The position numbers were made by a program, and so were the translations under genes. A model generated the notes under the pieces. That model made no database searches, had not been told where the DNA came from, and worked only from the letters and a program-made list of their open reading frames with translations. Below are positions 1-6,919 of a stretch of 11,425 bases of DNA, one piece after another; the first letter of the stretch is position 1; each line of letters opens with the position of its first letter. The DNA is from Promethearchaeota archaeon. GTDB taxonomy: Archaea; Asgardarchaeota; Lokiarchaeia; Sigyniarchaeales; SOKP01. The stretch lies in contig JAUWZR010000061.1 in assembly GCA_030615235.1 (NCBI GenBank), positions 1-11,425 on the forward strand, in the 5' to 3' direction.

Positions 1-240
1 GTTACATTGAAATCGAGACCTGTTTAACCTATCTAACTCTATTTTATCAATTTCAGACCTTGGAAAATAACAAGCGTCATTTTCGTAATGTGAACAAGTA
101 AGACATGTTAACTCCTTCTCCATCCGTCTTTCCTCAAAAAAAGTTTTATTTGGTTGAATAAAATAGGGATATTTTGAGTGAGATTGGCAGATCACTCGTC
201 CATTCTCATCAATTTCAAAAGAAGGTTCGATATTAACCAT
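1..240 (-). CDS. Cys-cluster protein, N-terminal part (runs off the left edge)
   Basis: An open frame of 80 codons begins at ATG 240 on the minus strand and has no stop before the window edge, so only the N-terminus is visible. I do not recognise the family. The start reads MVNIEPSFEIDENGRVICQS. Around residues 46-57 there is a Cys-x2-Cys-x7-Cys cluster (CLTCSHYENDACYF), with a further Cys at residue 79, which looks like a metal-binding or zinc-ribbon-like module. An earlier Cys-x2-His (residues 18-21) may also take part. No membrane segment lies in the visible part. An in-frame TAA at 254-256 and the absence of another ATG favour this start. A TATA-like element lies only about 23-30 bp upstream, so the transcript may be nearly leaderless. 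The gene diverges from the histidine kinase. Reality of the gene is fairly sure; function is unknown. Confidence 0.65.
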   Translation of the reverse strand, partial: MVNIEPSFEIDENGRVICQSHSKYPYFIQPNKTFFEERRMEKELTCLTCSHYENDACYFPRSEIDKIELDRLNRSRFQCN

Positions 241-261
241 TATACCATTTACAATTTATTA

Positions 262-271
262 CTATATAAGA
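262..271 (-). promoter_or_regulatory. TATA-like element for the Cys-cluster gene
   Basis: The minus-strand sequence cttatatagt lies about 22-31 bp ahead of ATG 240. At the usual archaeal TATA-to-start distance of about 25-30 bp, transcription would begin close to the ATG, giving a leaderless or nearly leaderless mRNA. This is inferred from position and composition only. Confidence 0.35.
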
Positions 272-345
272 TATTGAATGTATCTCCTTATATTTTTTTT
301 TCAATAACTTTTATGAAAGAATAATATTATTAAAAATCTTTACTA

Positions 346-378
346 AAATATAAATTAGGAACTTATTATCTAATAAGT
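346..378 (+). promoter_or_regulatory. TATA-like box and inverted repeat ahead of the histidine kinase
   Basis: A TATA-like stretch (aaatataaat, 346-355) is followed at 361-378 by a perfect 8-bp inverted repeat, acttatta-tc-taataagt, with a 2-nt spacer. The repeat would cover or flank the expected transcription start, where an archaeal repressor could block initiation. The dyad is seen directly; the operator role is inference. Confidence 0.35.
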
Positions 379-398
379 CTAAGAGGTTTTTACTAAAA

Positions 399-1988
399 AT
401 GGCTTTCGAAAAAAAATACAAACAGTTAATCAATAATATAAAGGAAGCATATTTTGAAGTGGATTTGGAAGGAAATTTCACATTTATGAACATATCTTTT
501 ACTCAAATGACTGGGTATTCATTTGACGAAATGATGAGGAAAAATTATAGACAACTTATGGACGAGGAGAATAAAATAAAAATTTTTGAAATATTTAATT
601 CGGTTTATAAATCTGGTTTACCACAAGAATACTTCCAATTTGAGGGTATTAAAAAAGGAAATACGAAAATCATTATTGAAACCTCCATTTACTTAAATAA
701 AGACACCTCTGGTAAAAAAATAGGTTTTTACGGGATAAGCAGAGATATTACTCAGAGATTTAACTTAGAACATAAGCTAAAACAATCAGAAGAGAAATAC
801 AGGCACTTATTTAAAAGCTCTCCTTATGCAATTTGGATAATGGACTTGAATGGAGTATTGATTGATTGTAATGCAACTACAAACATGTTGCTCTCTAAAT
901 ACACGAGAGAAGATATAATAGGGAAAAATTTTGTAGAAATATTAGGAATGCTTGAAAGACCAGAATATTTCATTCCTTTTTTTAAGAGCAAATTTGAAAG
1001 CTTTGTTCAAGACAAACCAATGAAAGCCCTAGAATTTAAAATGACCCGATCAGATGGGATAGAAAAGTGGATAAACATGCGCGGTTCAAAAATTAAGATG
1101 GGAGACGAAACGCTTATTCAAGTCATAATACAAGATATTACTGGAAAAAAAAAAGCTGACTTAAAACTCCAAAGATCAGAAGAGGAACTGAAGATTTTAA
1201 ATAAAGAATTAGAAAAAAAGGTACAAGAAAGAACTAAAGAGCTCAGAGAGTCTGAACGAATATTGAAACAACAAAATATTGAATTGAAAGAATTGGATAG
1301 ATTGAAGTCAGATTTTATTAGTATTGCTGCCCACGATTTAAAAACACCTCTAATTTCCGTAGGAGGATATATCGATTTGATTCTTTTAAGAGAAAAGGGG
1401 TTGAATGAGGAAGTTAAAGAGGATTTAAATAGGGTATTGAATAATGTACGACGCTTAGAAAGATATATCAATCGGTTGTTAGATGTAATGAAAATCGAAG
1501 CTAAAAAGGTAGAATTGGTTAAAAGAGAAGAAAATATTTATCACATAATAGATGCTTGTCTTTCTGATTTAGAGTTTCAAATCGGACAAAAAGAACTAAC
1601 AATTAACCTTGACATCTCAGAAAATCTTACATTAAGTATAGATCACTTCAGAATTTCACAAGCTTTATTGAATCTTCTATCAAATGCAGTCAAATTTACT
1701 CCCAAAAATGGAAAACTTGATATCTCTATTGTAGAGGAAGAGAAAAGTGTTCTATTTAAAATAAAGGATAACGGAAAAGGCTTGACTCCAGTAGAAATTC
1801 AAAAGATTTTTGGCAAATTCGTGACAATTGAACAAGGAGTTGATGGATATTCTACTCTAGATAAAGGAAGTGGGTTAGGATTGTATATCACTAAAGGTTT
1901 TATAGAAGCGCATGGAGGTAAAATATGGGTTGAGTCAAAAGGAAGAGATTTAGGAGCTGAATTTAGCTTCATTCTCCCAAAACAATAA
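399..1988 (+). CDS. Soluble PAS-PAS sensor histidine kinase
   Basis: This 529-residue protein is a cytoplasmic two-component sensor kinase. Two PAS domains (about 5-120 and 130-250; each ends in a PAC-like I-x-R/Q-DIT motif, SRDIT and IQDIT) are joined by a charged coiled coil (about 250-303) to a HisKA dimerisation domain and a HATPase_c domain. The H-box is SIAAHDLKTPL with phospho-acceptor His312. The N-box is LLNLLSNAVKFTP (Asn429), the G1 box DNGKG (457-461), the F-box FGKF (471-474) and the G2 box GSGLGL (490-495). All catalytic boxes are intact. There is no signal peptide, transmembrane segment or receiver domain, so it should sense an intracellular signal and pass phosphate to a separate partner. 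No response regulator is visible in the window, so it is an orphan kinase here. The start ATG 399 is preceded by a weak agagg 12 nt upstream. The ligand cannot be read from the sequence. Confidence 0.93.
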   Translation: MAFEKKYKQLINNIKEAYFEVDLEGNFTFMNISFTQMTGYSFDEMMRKNYRQLMDEENKIKIFEIFNSVYKSGLPQEYFQFEGIKKGNTKIIIETSIYLNKDTSGKKIGFYGISRDITQRFNLEHKLKQSEEKYRHLFKSSPYAIWIMDLNGVLIDCNATTNMLLSKYTREDIIGKNFVEILGMLERPEYFIPFFKSKFESFVQDKPMKALEFKMTRSDGIEKWINMRGSKIKMGDETLIQVIIQDITGKKKADLKLQRSEEELKILNKELEKKVQERTKELRESERILKQQNIELKELDRLKSDFISIAAHDLKTPLISVGGYIDLILLREKGLNEEVKEDLNRVLNNVRRLERYINRLLDVMKIEAKKVELVKREENIYHIIDACLSDLEFQIGQKELTINLDISENLTLSIDHFRISQALLNLLSNAVKFTPKNGKLDISIVEEEKSVLFKIKDNGKGLTPVEIQKIFGKFVTIEQGVDGYSTLDKGSGLGLYITKGFIEAHGGKIWVESKGRDLGAEFSFILPKQ

Positions 1989-2002
1989 AATCATTAATTT
2001 TT

Positions 2003-2029
2003 AAGATATCTAAGCAAAACCGATATCTT
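2003..2029. repeat. Short inverted repeat after the kinase gene
   Basis: AAGATATC (2003-2010) and GATATCTT (2022-2029) are perfect 8-bp inverted arms around an 11-nt loop, 14 nt past the kinase stop. A T5 run (1998-2002) precedes it, but no T-run follows on the plus strand, so it is not a classical terminator. The hairpin is AT-rich and weak. It could be an mRNA 3'-end structure or a protein site. Confidence 0.3.
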
Positions 2030-2096
2030 CAATAAAAAATTATAATAAGACAAATTATCTTTTTCAAATTAGATGTTTTTTATTTAAAACAATTAG

Positions 2097-2112
2097 AAAT
2101 ATATAGATCTAT
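2097..2112 (+). promoter_or_regulatory. TATA-like promoter element for topoisomerase
   Basis: aaatatatag (2097-2106) resembles an archaeal TATA box about 43-52 bp ahead of ATG 2149, implying a leader of roughly 15-25 nt. It overlaps a perfect 10-bp palindrome, atagatctat (2103-2112). The assignment rests on position and composition only. Confidence 0.35.
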
Positions 2113-2148
2113 TGTTATTTATTAAGGCTTGAACTAACCACTAATCTA

Positions 2149-4335
2149 ATGCCGACTTTAATAATCTCTGAAAAAAATAAAGCAGCTAAAGGAATCGCAG
2201 AAGCATTAGGACCAGTCATAGTCATAAACAAAACAAAATACCTAAAAGTTTATCAAATACCTTCTAAGAATATTTATGTTGTTCCTCTTCGAGGACATAT
2301 TTTAGAGTATAGAAATACCAATCAATTTAAAAGCTGGACCAACTCAGATCCAAGAGAAATCATTACAAATCCAAATTCAATTGATAAAGTCGCCATTAGT
2401 TATGCTAAACCTTATATTAAAACTTTAATCGAGTTCTCTAAAATATGCGATGAATGTGTGATTGCAACTGATGCAGATGTAGAAGGGTGTAATATTGGAC
2501 TTTTTGACGCTCTACCTTATGTAATTAAAGCTAATAGAAATATTAAAGTAAACCAATTATGGCTAAGTTCATTAGAAAAAAAAGAGATCGTTTCAAAATA
2601 TAGAAATTTAATCCCTCCCAAATGGAGTTGGGGAGAAACAGGGGAAGCAAGAGCAATTATTGACGCAATTATTGGCTTTTCAAGTACTCGGGAAGTCACA
2701 AATACGTTCAGGCCAATATTAAATGAGATTAATAATAAATTTGTATCAATAGGGAGAGTACAAACTTCGTTACTCTATTTGATATATTTAAGAGACCTTG
2801 AGATCGATCAATTTATTCCTGAAACATACTGGACGATCAGTGCTAATTTAGAGCATAAAAATCATATTATAAAAGCTGTGCATACTAAGAATCCATTCAT
2901 TAAAGAGAAAGAATCCGAAGCGAAAGCCATATTTCAAAAAATTAAAAACGAGAAAAAAGCAATAATTTTAAACAATACAAAAGAATCCGCACTAATTAAT
3001 CCACCGACACCATTGAATACTTCTAAAGCTCTTGTATTGTTAACTAGAATCTTAAGAATTAGCGCAAGAGCTGCTATGATTGCTATGAATTCTCTATACT
3101 TAAATCAAATTATTTCTTATCCAAGAACTGACAGCGATAAGTACAGCTCAAATTTTAACCATATTCAATACCTAGATAATTTTAAACCCCATACTAACTA
3201 CGGAACTTACACAGTAAACCTTTTTAAAATAAATCGATTGAAACCAACAATTGGAAAAGTTGACGCAGGAGACCATCCACCCATCACTCCTTTAGTAAGT
3301 TTAGAGCAAAATAGCTCAAAATTTGAAAATAATCTAGAGAAAAAAGTATACGACCTATTAGCACGACACTATTTAGCCCTTTTCGGTAATCAAGCAAAAG
3401 AATTGAGAACTAAATTGAGAATATCAATTAAGGATGAACTATTTACATCCCGAATCGTGTCGTTAACTTATAGTGGATTTTACGAAATAGTTCCATTTTT
3501 GAAAAAATCTTATCAACCAGTATTTGAGATCGATGCCAAAGTACTTCCAGTTAATGAAATCTTTTTGGAAGAAAAAGAAACTCAACCTCCACCATGTTAC
3601 TCAGATACAACTTTATTAAAATTAATGGAGAGGGAACATTTAGGTACAAAATCCACTCGACCTACAATAATAAAAATTCTGATAGATCGTAAATTAACTT
3701 ATAGGATTGCTAAAAATCGCTTTAGAATAACTGAATGGGGTAAATTTCTTATCCAGGAGTTAAGTAAAGTGTGGCTACCCTTTTTAAAGCCTGAGTTTAC
3801 CCGATTTGTTGAAAATTTACTCGAAGATGTAAAGGAAAAAAGGAAAACAATGGAAGATGTCGTTATAATCGTAAAAAAGATATTTCTTGATCTATTTGAT
3901 AAATTTCGTAATAAGAAAAATGCGATAACTATTAAATTTGACAGCGTTAAACATAATTTAAAAACAACAATGCAACAAACTTCTAGGCAAAAAAATTTTC
4001 CTCAAACTACTTCAAAATGCCCAAAATGTAAAAATCATCAAATGAAATTAATTACTACTTCACAAAAGAAAAGATTCCTAGCGTGTTCTGATAGAAATTG
4101 TAAGACTTATCTCTCGGTTCCAAAAACTGGGAAGATATCCATATTAAAATCTGCAACTTGCTCAATCTGCGGTTTTAATGTATTTAAAATCTTAAAAATG
4201 AAGAATAAGAAAAAAATTACTTATTATCTTTGTCCAAAATGTTGGAATGATAGCTTAAAAGAAGGACCGATTAGTTTTTGTTCTAATTGTACAGAATTTC
4301 AAATATCTAAAGACCAGTGCGTAAAAAGAAACTAA
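2149..4335 (+). CDS. topA: DNA topoisomerase I, type IA, archaeal form
   Basis: A 728-residue type IA topoisomerase, which relaxes negative supercoils by cutting one strand through a 5'-phosphotyrosine. The N-terminal TOPRIM domain carries Glu8-Lys9 (IISEKNKAAKG) and the metal-binding DxDxE at 108-112 (ATDADVEGCNIG). The next residue is not the bacterial EGE but EGC, as expected for archaeal enzymes with DxDxEGS-like motifs. The active-site tyrosine is Tyr324 in IISYPRTDSD. Other family motifs are GFSSTREVT (Arg181), GRVQTS (202-207), GDHPPITP (374-381) and LGTKSTRPTII (498-508). The C-terminus holds zinc-ribbon cysteines: Cys624/627/646/651, Cys671/674/695/698, and a partial set, Cys711/714/724. 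Length and layout fit archaeal TopA. There is no N-terminal helicase, so it is not reverse gyrase, consistent with a non-hyperthermophile. It converges on the winged-helix gene with a 20-bp gap. The start is the only good ATG. Confidence 0.95.
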   Translation: MPTLIISEKNKAAKGIAEALGPVIVINKTKYLKVYQIPSKNIYVVPLRGHILEYRNTNQFKSWTNSDPREIITNPNSIDKVAISYAKPYIKTLIEFSKICDECVIATDADVEGCNIGLFDALPYVIKANRNIKVNQLWLSSLEKKEIVSKYRNLIPPKWSWGETGEARAIIDAIIGFSSTREVTNTFRPILNEINNKFVSIGRVQTSLLYLIYLRDLEIDQFIPETYWTISANLEHKNHIIKAVHTKNPFIKEKESEAKAIFQKIKNEKKAIILNNTKESALINPPTPLNTSKALVLLTRILRISARAAMIAMNSLYLNQIISYPRTDSDKYSSNFNHIQYLDNFKPHTNYGTYTVNLFKINRLKPTIGKVDAGDHPPITPLVSLEQNSSKFENNLEKKVYDLLARHYLALFGNQAKELRTKLRISIKDELFTSRIVSLTYSGFYEIVPFLKKSYQPVFEIDAKVLPVNEIFLEEKETQPPPCYSDTTLLKLMEREHLGTKSTRPTIIKILIDRKLTYRIAKNRFRITEWGKFLIQELSKVWLPFLKPEFTRFVENLLEDVKEKRKTMEDVVIIVKKIFLDLFDKFRNKKNAITIKFDSVKHNLKTTMQQTSRQKNFPQTTSKCPKCKNHQMKLITTSQKKRFLACSDRNCKTYLSVPKTGKISILKSATCSICGFNVFKILKMKNKKKITYYLCPKCWNDSLKEGPISFCSNCTEFQISKDQCVKRN

Positions 4336-4340
4336 AAAAG
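4333..4340 (-). terminator. Poly-T end for the minus-strand winged-helix gene
   Basis: Read on the minus strand, the sequence ttcttttttag gives a T6 run 16-24 nt beyond the winged-helix stop. Short T-runs are the main archaeal termination signal. It overlaps the stop region of topA on the other strand. The assignment is weak because T-runs are common in this AT-rich DNA. Confidence 0.3.
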
Positions 4341-4355
4341 AATTTTGATTAGAAA

Positions 4356-4721
4356 TTAGTCCATTTTAAACCTATATTTATTATATGCCGCTCGAGTAAG
4401 TCCAACATAGTTATCTGAAATTCTATAAGATAACTTGCCATTAATTACCTTTTTCTCTAAATAATCATTATTCAAATGATGGTTTAGGGAATGAATCATT
4501 GTCCCTAAGGTAACAGCACCCATATATTTCATTTTTTGTTTAGCTACTCTTATCAAATCTAATTCAGTATGCCAATTACCGTCAAGTAAAGACATCAAAA
4601 TTTCATTTTTTACAGGAGTTTTAATGTCTTTTATCCTATTAAACAATTGAGAATAATTCGGTTTATAATATTTTTTTAGAATTTGACGTTGTTCAAAACT
4701 CGTATTTTGAGGACCTTCCAT
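4356..4721 (-). CDS. Small winged-helix DNA-binding protein
   Basis: The 121-residue product has an N-terminal basic segment (1-35) and a likely winged helix-turn-helix fold at about 36-103. The helix VKNEILMSLLDGNWHTELDL is followed by a second helix (LIRVAKQKMKYMG), a recognition-type helix (GTMIHSLNHHLNN), and a beta wing with YLEKKVINGKLSYRIS. The wording 'N-W-H-T-E-L-D-L' followed by a wing ending in 'YRIS' is typical of archaeal ArsR/MarR-like wHTH proteins, although I cannot place it in a named family. There is no ligand domain or cysteine pair. It lies on the same strand as the actin-family gene, 133 bp downstream of it, so it may be co-transcribed or use its own TATA-like element near 4750-4765. 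A role in regulating its neighbours is inference. It is probably a real gene. Confidence 0.75.
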   Translation of the reverse strand: MEGPQNTSFEQRQILKKYYKPNYSQLFNRIKDIKTPVKNEILMSLLDGNWHTELDLIRVAKQKMKYMGAVTLGTMIHSLNHHLNNDYLEKKVINGKLSYRISDNYVGLTRAAYNKYRFKMD

Positions 4722-4854
4722 TTTTTAACACTCTTCTTGAGATAAAATTCTACTAAGTTATAATACCAGAATAATACTTTTAAAGAACAGTAATACGCTT
4801 GTAATATTACAATGATACTTTTGAAAAAGAGATGCTTGAACTTTAAGCGACAAT

Positions 4855-5970
4855 TCATAGAATATCTTCAGGAATACCGTCAGTAAAATATTTCTCTCTG
4901 GTTATCCAATTCTGCTCGAATTCGGGAATCATAGCTAAAATCGATCCTCCAACCCAAACTGAGAAAATTCTTTCCCGGGGTGCTATTATTTTGATGATTT
5001 GATTTTTTTTTTTACGGCGCGCCAATTCTATTTCTAATTCTTGATAGATTCGAGATTTGAGATTTGGAAACATCGAAGATCCTCCCGATAGAAAAATGTT
5101 GTTTAATAAATCTGGACGGACATCTAGGTCACACATTCCAATTACATCCATAATTGCTTCTGGGAGAGAAGATTCCTCTAATTCCATTGAGGGATTAAAT
5201 ATCAATTCAGGAACTTCGAATCTCTCTCTAGCTAAAGAAATTGTTGAGCCATCGGGTAAAGAATATTCTTTTTCGTATTGTTCAACTCTCTTCAAATCTT
5301 CTTTGTAATCAAGGGAAACAAAACATGCTTTTTCCTTTAAAGCTCTAACTAGCTCTTTTCTTATTGAAGTATCTACTGAATACCCTTTCGCACCTACTAT
5401 TTTTTCCATAAACCTTGTTAAAGTTCTTCCACCAATTTCAAGAATTCTGATTGCGTGATCAAGTTTATATCCTTGATAGATTGGGACTATTCTTGTTAGA
5501 CTATCTCCGATTTCAACCACCAATCCGGTTTGAAATCCTCCTGCATACAAAGTAAGCATAGAATCTAATACCGGATAAAACGCATTGCATTGATAATGCT
5601 CTAGAAATAATTCAAATAGCTTTTTTAAATCATTATGAGGAAACAATGGATGGACAGCAAATAAAACATTTACTAAACTAGAGTCAACTCTTAAATTATA
5701 GAAGATATAATCAATTATTTTCTCGAACGAGACCCAGTCCTGTATTGTACCCTTATTAATAGGGTGAAATACTTTGTATAAACCTAAAGATTGAATCTCA
5801 TCTCCTACGTAATAGTCGTCTTGTCGAACCATTCCATACTCGTAATCAATTTGTCTATATTTAGGCTTTCCTACGATCGTGAAGAATACTTGACTTGGCA
5901 TATCTTCACCAGCGAAACCCGCTTTTGCTGAAAACTGTCCAATGTCTAAAACAACAGTAAGATTGGTCAT
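4855..5970 (-). CDS. Asgard actin-family (actin-related) protein
   Basis: The 371-residue product aligns end to end with eukaryotic actin (about 375). Recognisable blocks are LDIGQFSAKAGFAGED (phosphate-1 loop, residues 8-23), YYVGDEIQS, FYNLRV, LTLYAGG, GDSLTRIVPIYQGY (phosphate-2 region), the LKEKACFVSLDY helix, LSGGSSMFPNL (adenosine region, 294-304) and IIAPRERIFSVWVGGSILA. Actin's hydrolysis residues are replaced: Gln137 becomes Asp136, Asp154 becomes Glu153 and His161 becomes Arg160. In the first loop, Asn12 and Gly15 of actin become Ile and Phe. The DNase-I loop differs, and the C-terminus ends DGIPEDIL with no KCF tail. ATP binding looks plausible; normal ATPase turnover does not. I chose ATG 5970 (MTNLTVVLDIG) over an in-frame TTG at 5979, because actins begin just before this beta strand. 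Whether it forms filaments or acts as a capping or regulatory ARP cannot be told from sequence. Confidence 0.93.
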   Translation of the reverse strand: MTNLTVVLDIGQFSAKAGFAGEDMPSQVFFTIVGKPKYRQIDYEYGMVRQDDYYVGDEIQSLGLYKVFHPINKGTIQDWVSFEKIIDYIFYNLRVDSSLVNVLFAVHPLFPHNDLKKLFELFLEHYQCNAFYPVLDSMLTLYAGGFQTGLVVEIGDSLTRIVPIYQGYKLDHAIRILEIGGRTLTRFMEKIVGAKGYSVDTSIRKELVRALKEKACFVSLDYKEDLKRVEQYEKEYSLPDGSTISLARERFEVPELIFNPSMELEESSLPEAIMDVIGMCDLDVRPDLLNNIFLSGGSSMFPNLKSRIYQELEIELARRKKKNQIIKIIAPRERIFSVWVGGSILAMIPEFEQNWITREKYFTDGIPEDIL

Positions 5971-6024
5971 AATATTCAATTAGTTTTAGCAAATTATTCG
6001 CTTATTTAATTAACAGCATTTGAT

Positions 6025-6034
6025 CTTTTTATAT
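6025..6034 (-). promoter_or_regulatory. TATA-like box for the actin-family gene
   Basis: Minus-strand atataaaaag lies 55-64 bp ahead of ATG 5970, in the 74-bp gap after the PIG-L stop. It predicts a leader of about 30 nt and an actin transcript independent of the upstream deacetylase. It is called from composition and spacing only. Confidence 0.4.
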
Positions 6035-6044
6035 CTATATTTAA

Positions 6045-6791
6045 TCACATTAGTAATATTCTAAGTGGTGAGTATTCTGTCATAGGAATATAAGCTTCCC
6101 CATACGACGAATTTATTTCATTACCTCTTAAAATCGCAGTATCTTCTGCCCACTCCATTACTCTCTCTAAAACTTCTTTCTGCGTGTGGTAAGCAATATT
6201 AAATATTTCTTTTTTCTTACCCCAAAATTCTTTAATATCTACTATAACAAAAACAGAGCTCTCAATATATTGAAATTTACACGAAGGACCCTCGTAATAA
6301 TACACGCCTAATGGAGTCCAATTTCTTTCGTATCCCCCATAAGCTTTACCTGTTGCACAATGGTAAATGGCTTCTCTTGAAATTAGGGATAAATTTCGAT
6401 GCACCCGATGAAAATCAGAATGATGAGGCAATAATATGACTTGAGGCTTAATGTCTCTTATAAGGTTTGTTATCTTAGAGATTTTCTCTCGAGTTACTTC
6501 CATATTAGGAAATTCTAATTCGATAATTTCACACTTCAACGATGATCGGACTGAATCAAGCTCATGCTTTCTTTGCTTTACAATTCCTTCTTTTTGATTA
6601 CTCCTTGCGTATCCGCCAACTCCACTTGTCGCAACTATAACGATTATTTTTGCTCCTAAAGACTGATATTTTAGAAGGGTGCCACCACAAGATATTATTT
6701 CGTCATCTGGATGACCAGCAAAAACAATTATGCGTTTAGGAACGACGATTGGTACATCGATTTCGCAGATTATAGAATTGTTTTTGTCCAT
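6045..6791 (-). CDS. PIG-L family zinc-dependent deacetylase (LmbE-like)
   Basis: The 248-residue protein belongs to the PIG-L/LmbE family, which removes N-acetyl groups from sugars such as GlcNAc-inositol conjugates or other small N-acetylated substrates. The zinc motif is AGHPDDE (His27, Asp29, Asp30, Glu31; Asp29 is the expected catalytic base). The second motif, HSDFHRVHRN, supplies Asp126, His128 and His131; the family form D-x-H-x-D-H has Val in place of the second Asp. A Rossmann-like core (IIVFAGHPDDEIISCGGTLL, then KIIVIVATSG) and a GGYERNWTPLGVYYYE segment agree with the family. No signal peptide or membrane helix is present, so it is cytosolic. Start: ATG 6791 is chosen; an in-frame GTG at 6809 would add six residues (MNYLVY). 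It lies between the proline-rich and actin-family genes on the same strand. The substrate is unknown; lipid or glycan precursor processing is a guess from the family. Confidence 0.9.
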   Translation of the reverse strand: MDKNNSIICEIDVPIVVPKRIIVFAGHPDDEIISCGGTLLKYQSLGAKIIVIVATSGVGGYARSNQKEGIVKQRKHELDSVRSSLKCEIIELEFPNMEVTREKISKITNLIRDIKPQVILLPHHSDFHRVHRNLSLISREAIYHCATGKAYGGYERNWTPLGVYYYEGPSCKFQYIESSVFVIVDIKEFWGKKKEIFNIAYHTQKEVLERVMEWAEDTAILRGNEINSSYGEAYIPMTEYSPLRILLM

Positions 6792-6815
6792 ATATACTAA
6801 ATAATTCACAATCGA

Positions 6816-6841
6816 TGATTAAAAATGTTTTGATTAAAAAT
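6816..6841. repeat. Tandem 11-bp direct repeats ahead of the PIG-L gene
   Basis: tgattaaaaat occurs at 6816-6826 and again at 6831-6841, 15 bp start to start, just upstream of the deacetylase start. The copies are exact. They could be a paired operator, or a chance product of AT-rich DNA. Confidence 0.35.
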
Positions 6842-6919
6842 ATTGAATCTTGTATATTGTAAAGAAACGTGCTAAAAATTATAAAAATGAGTATTATGTG
6901 AGATATGAAGAGTTAGTTA

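Noticed and set aside
1118..1471. A 117-codon minus-strand frame within the histidine kinase.
   Set aside because: It is a shadow of the HisKA/coiled-coil region, Ser/Phe-rich, with no domain or promoter of its own.
2149..4335. Topoisomerase read as a defective enzyme because the TOPRIM motif is EGC and not EGE.
   Set aside because: Archaeal type IA enzymes commonly lack the second Glu, and DxDxE, the Glu-Lys pair and the catalytic Tyr324 are all present.
4676..4858. A 60-codon minus-strand frame whose ATG overlaps the actin-family stop (ATGA).
   Set aside because: The overlap resembles translational coupling, but the frame overlaps the winged-helix start, has a composition typical of translated AT-rich spacer (many Lys, Phe, Leu, Tyr, Ile) and shows no domain. 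It is more likely chance.
5971..5979. An upstream TTG start for the actin-family protein (adding MNI).
   Set aside because: The ATG at 5970 gives the usual short actin N-terminus, and no better ribosome site supports the TTG.
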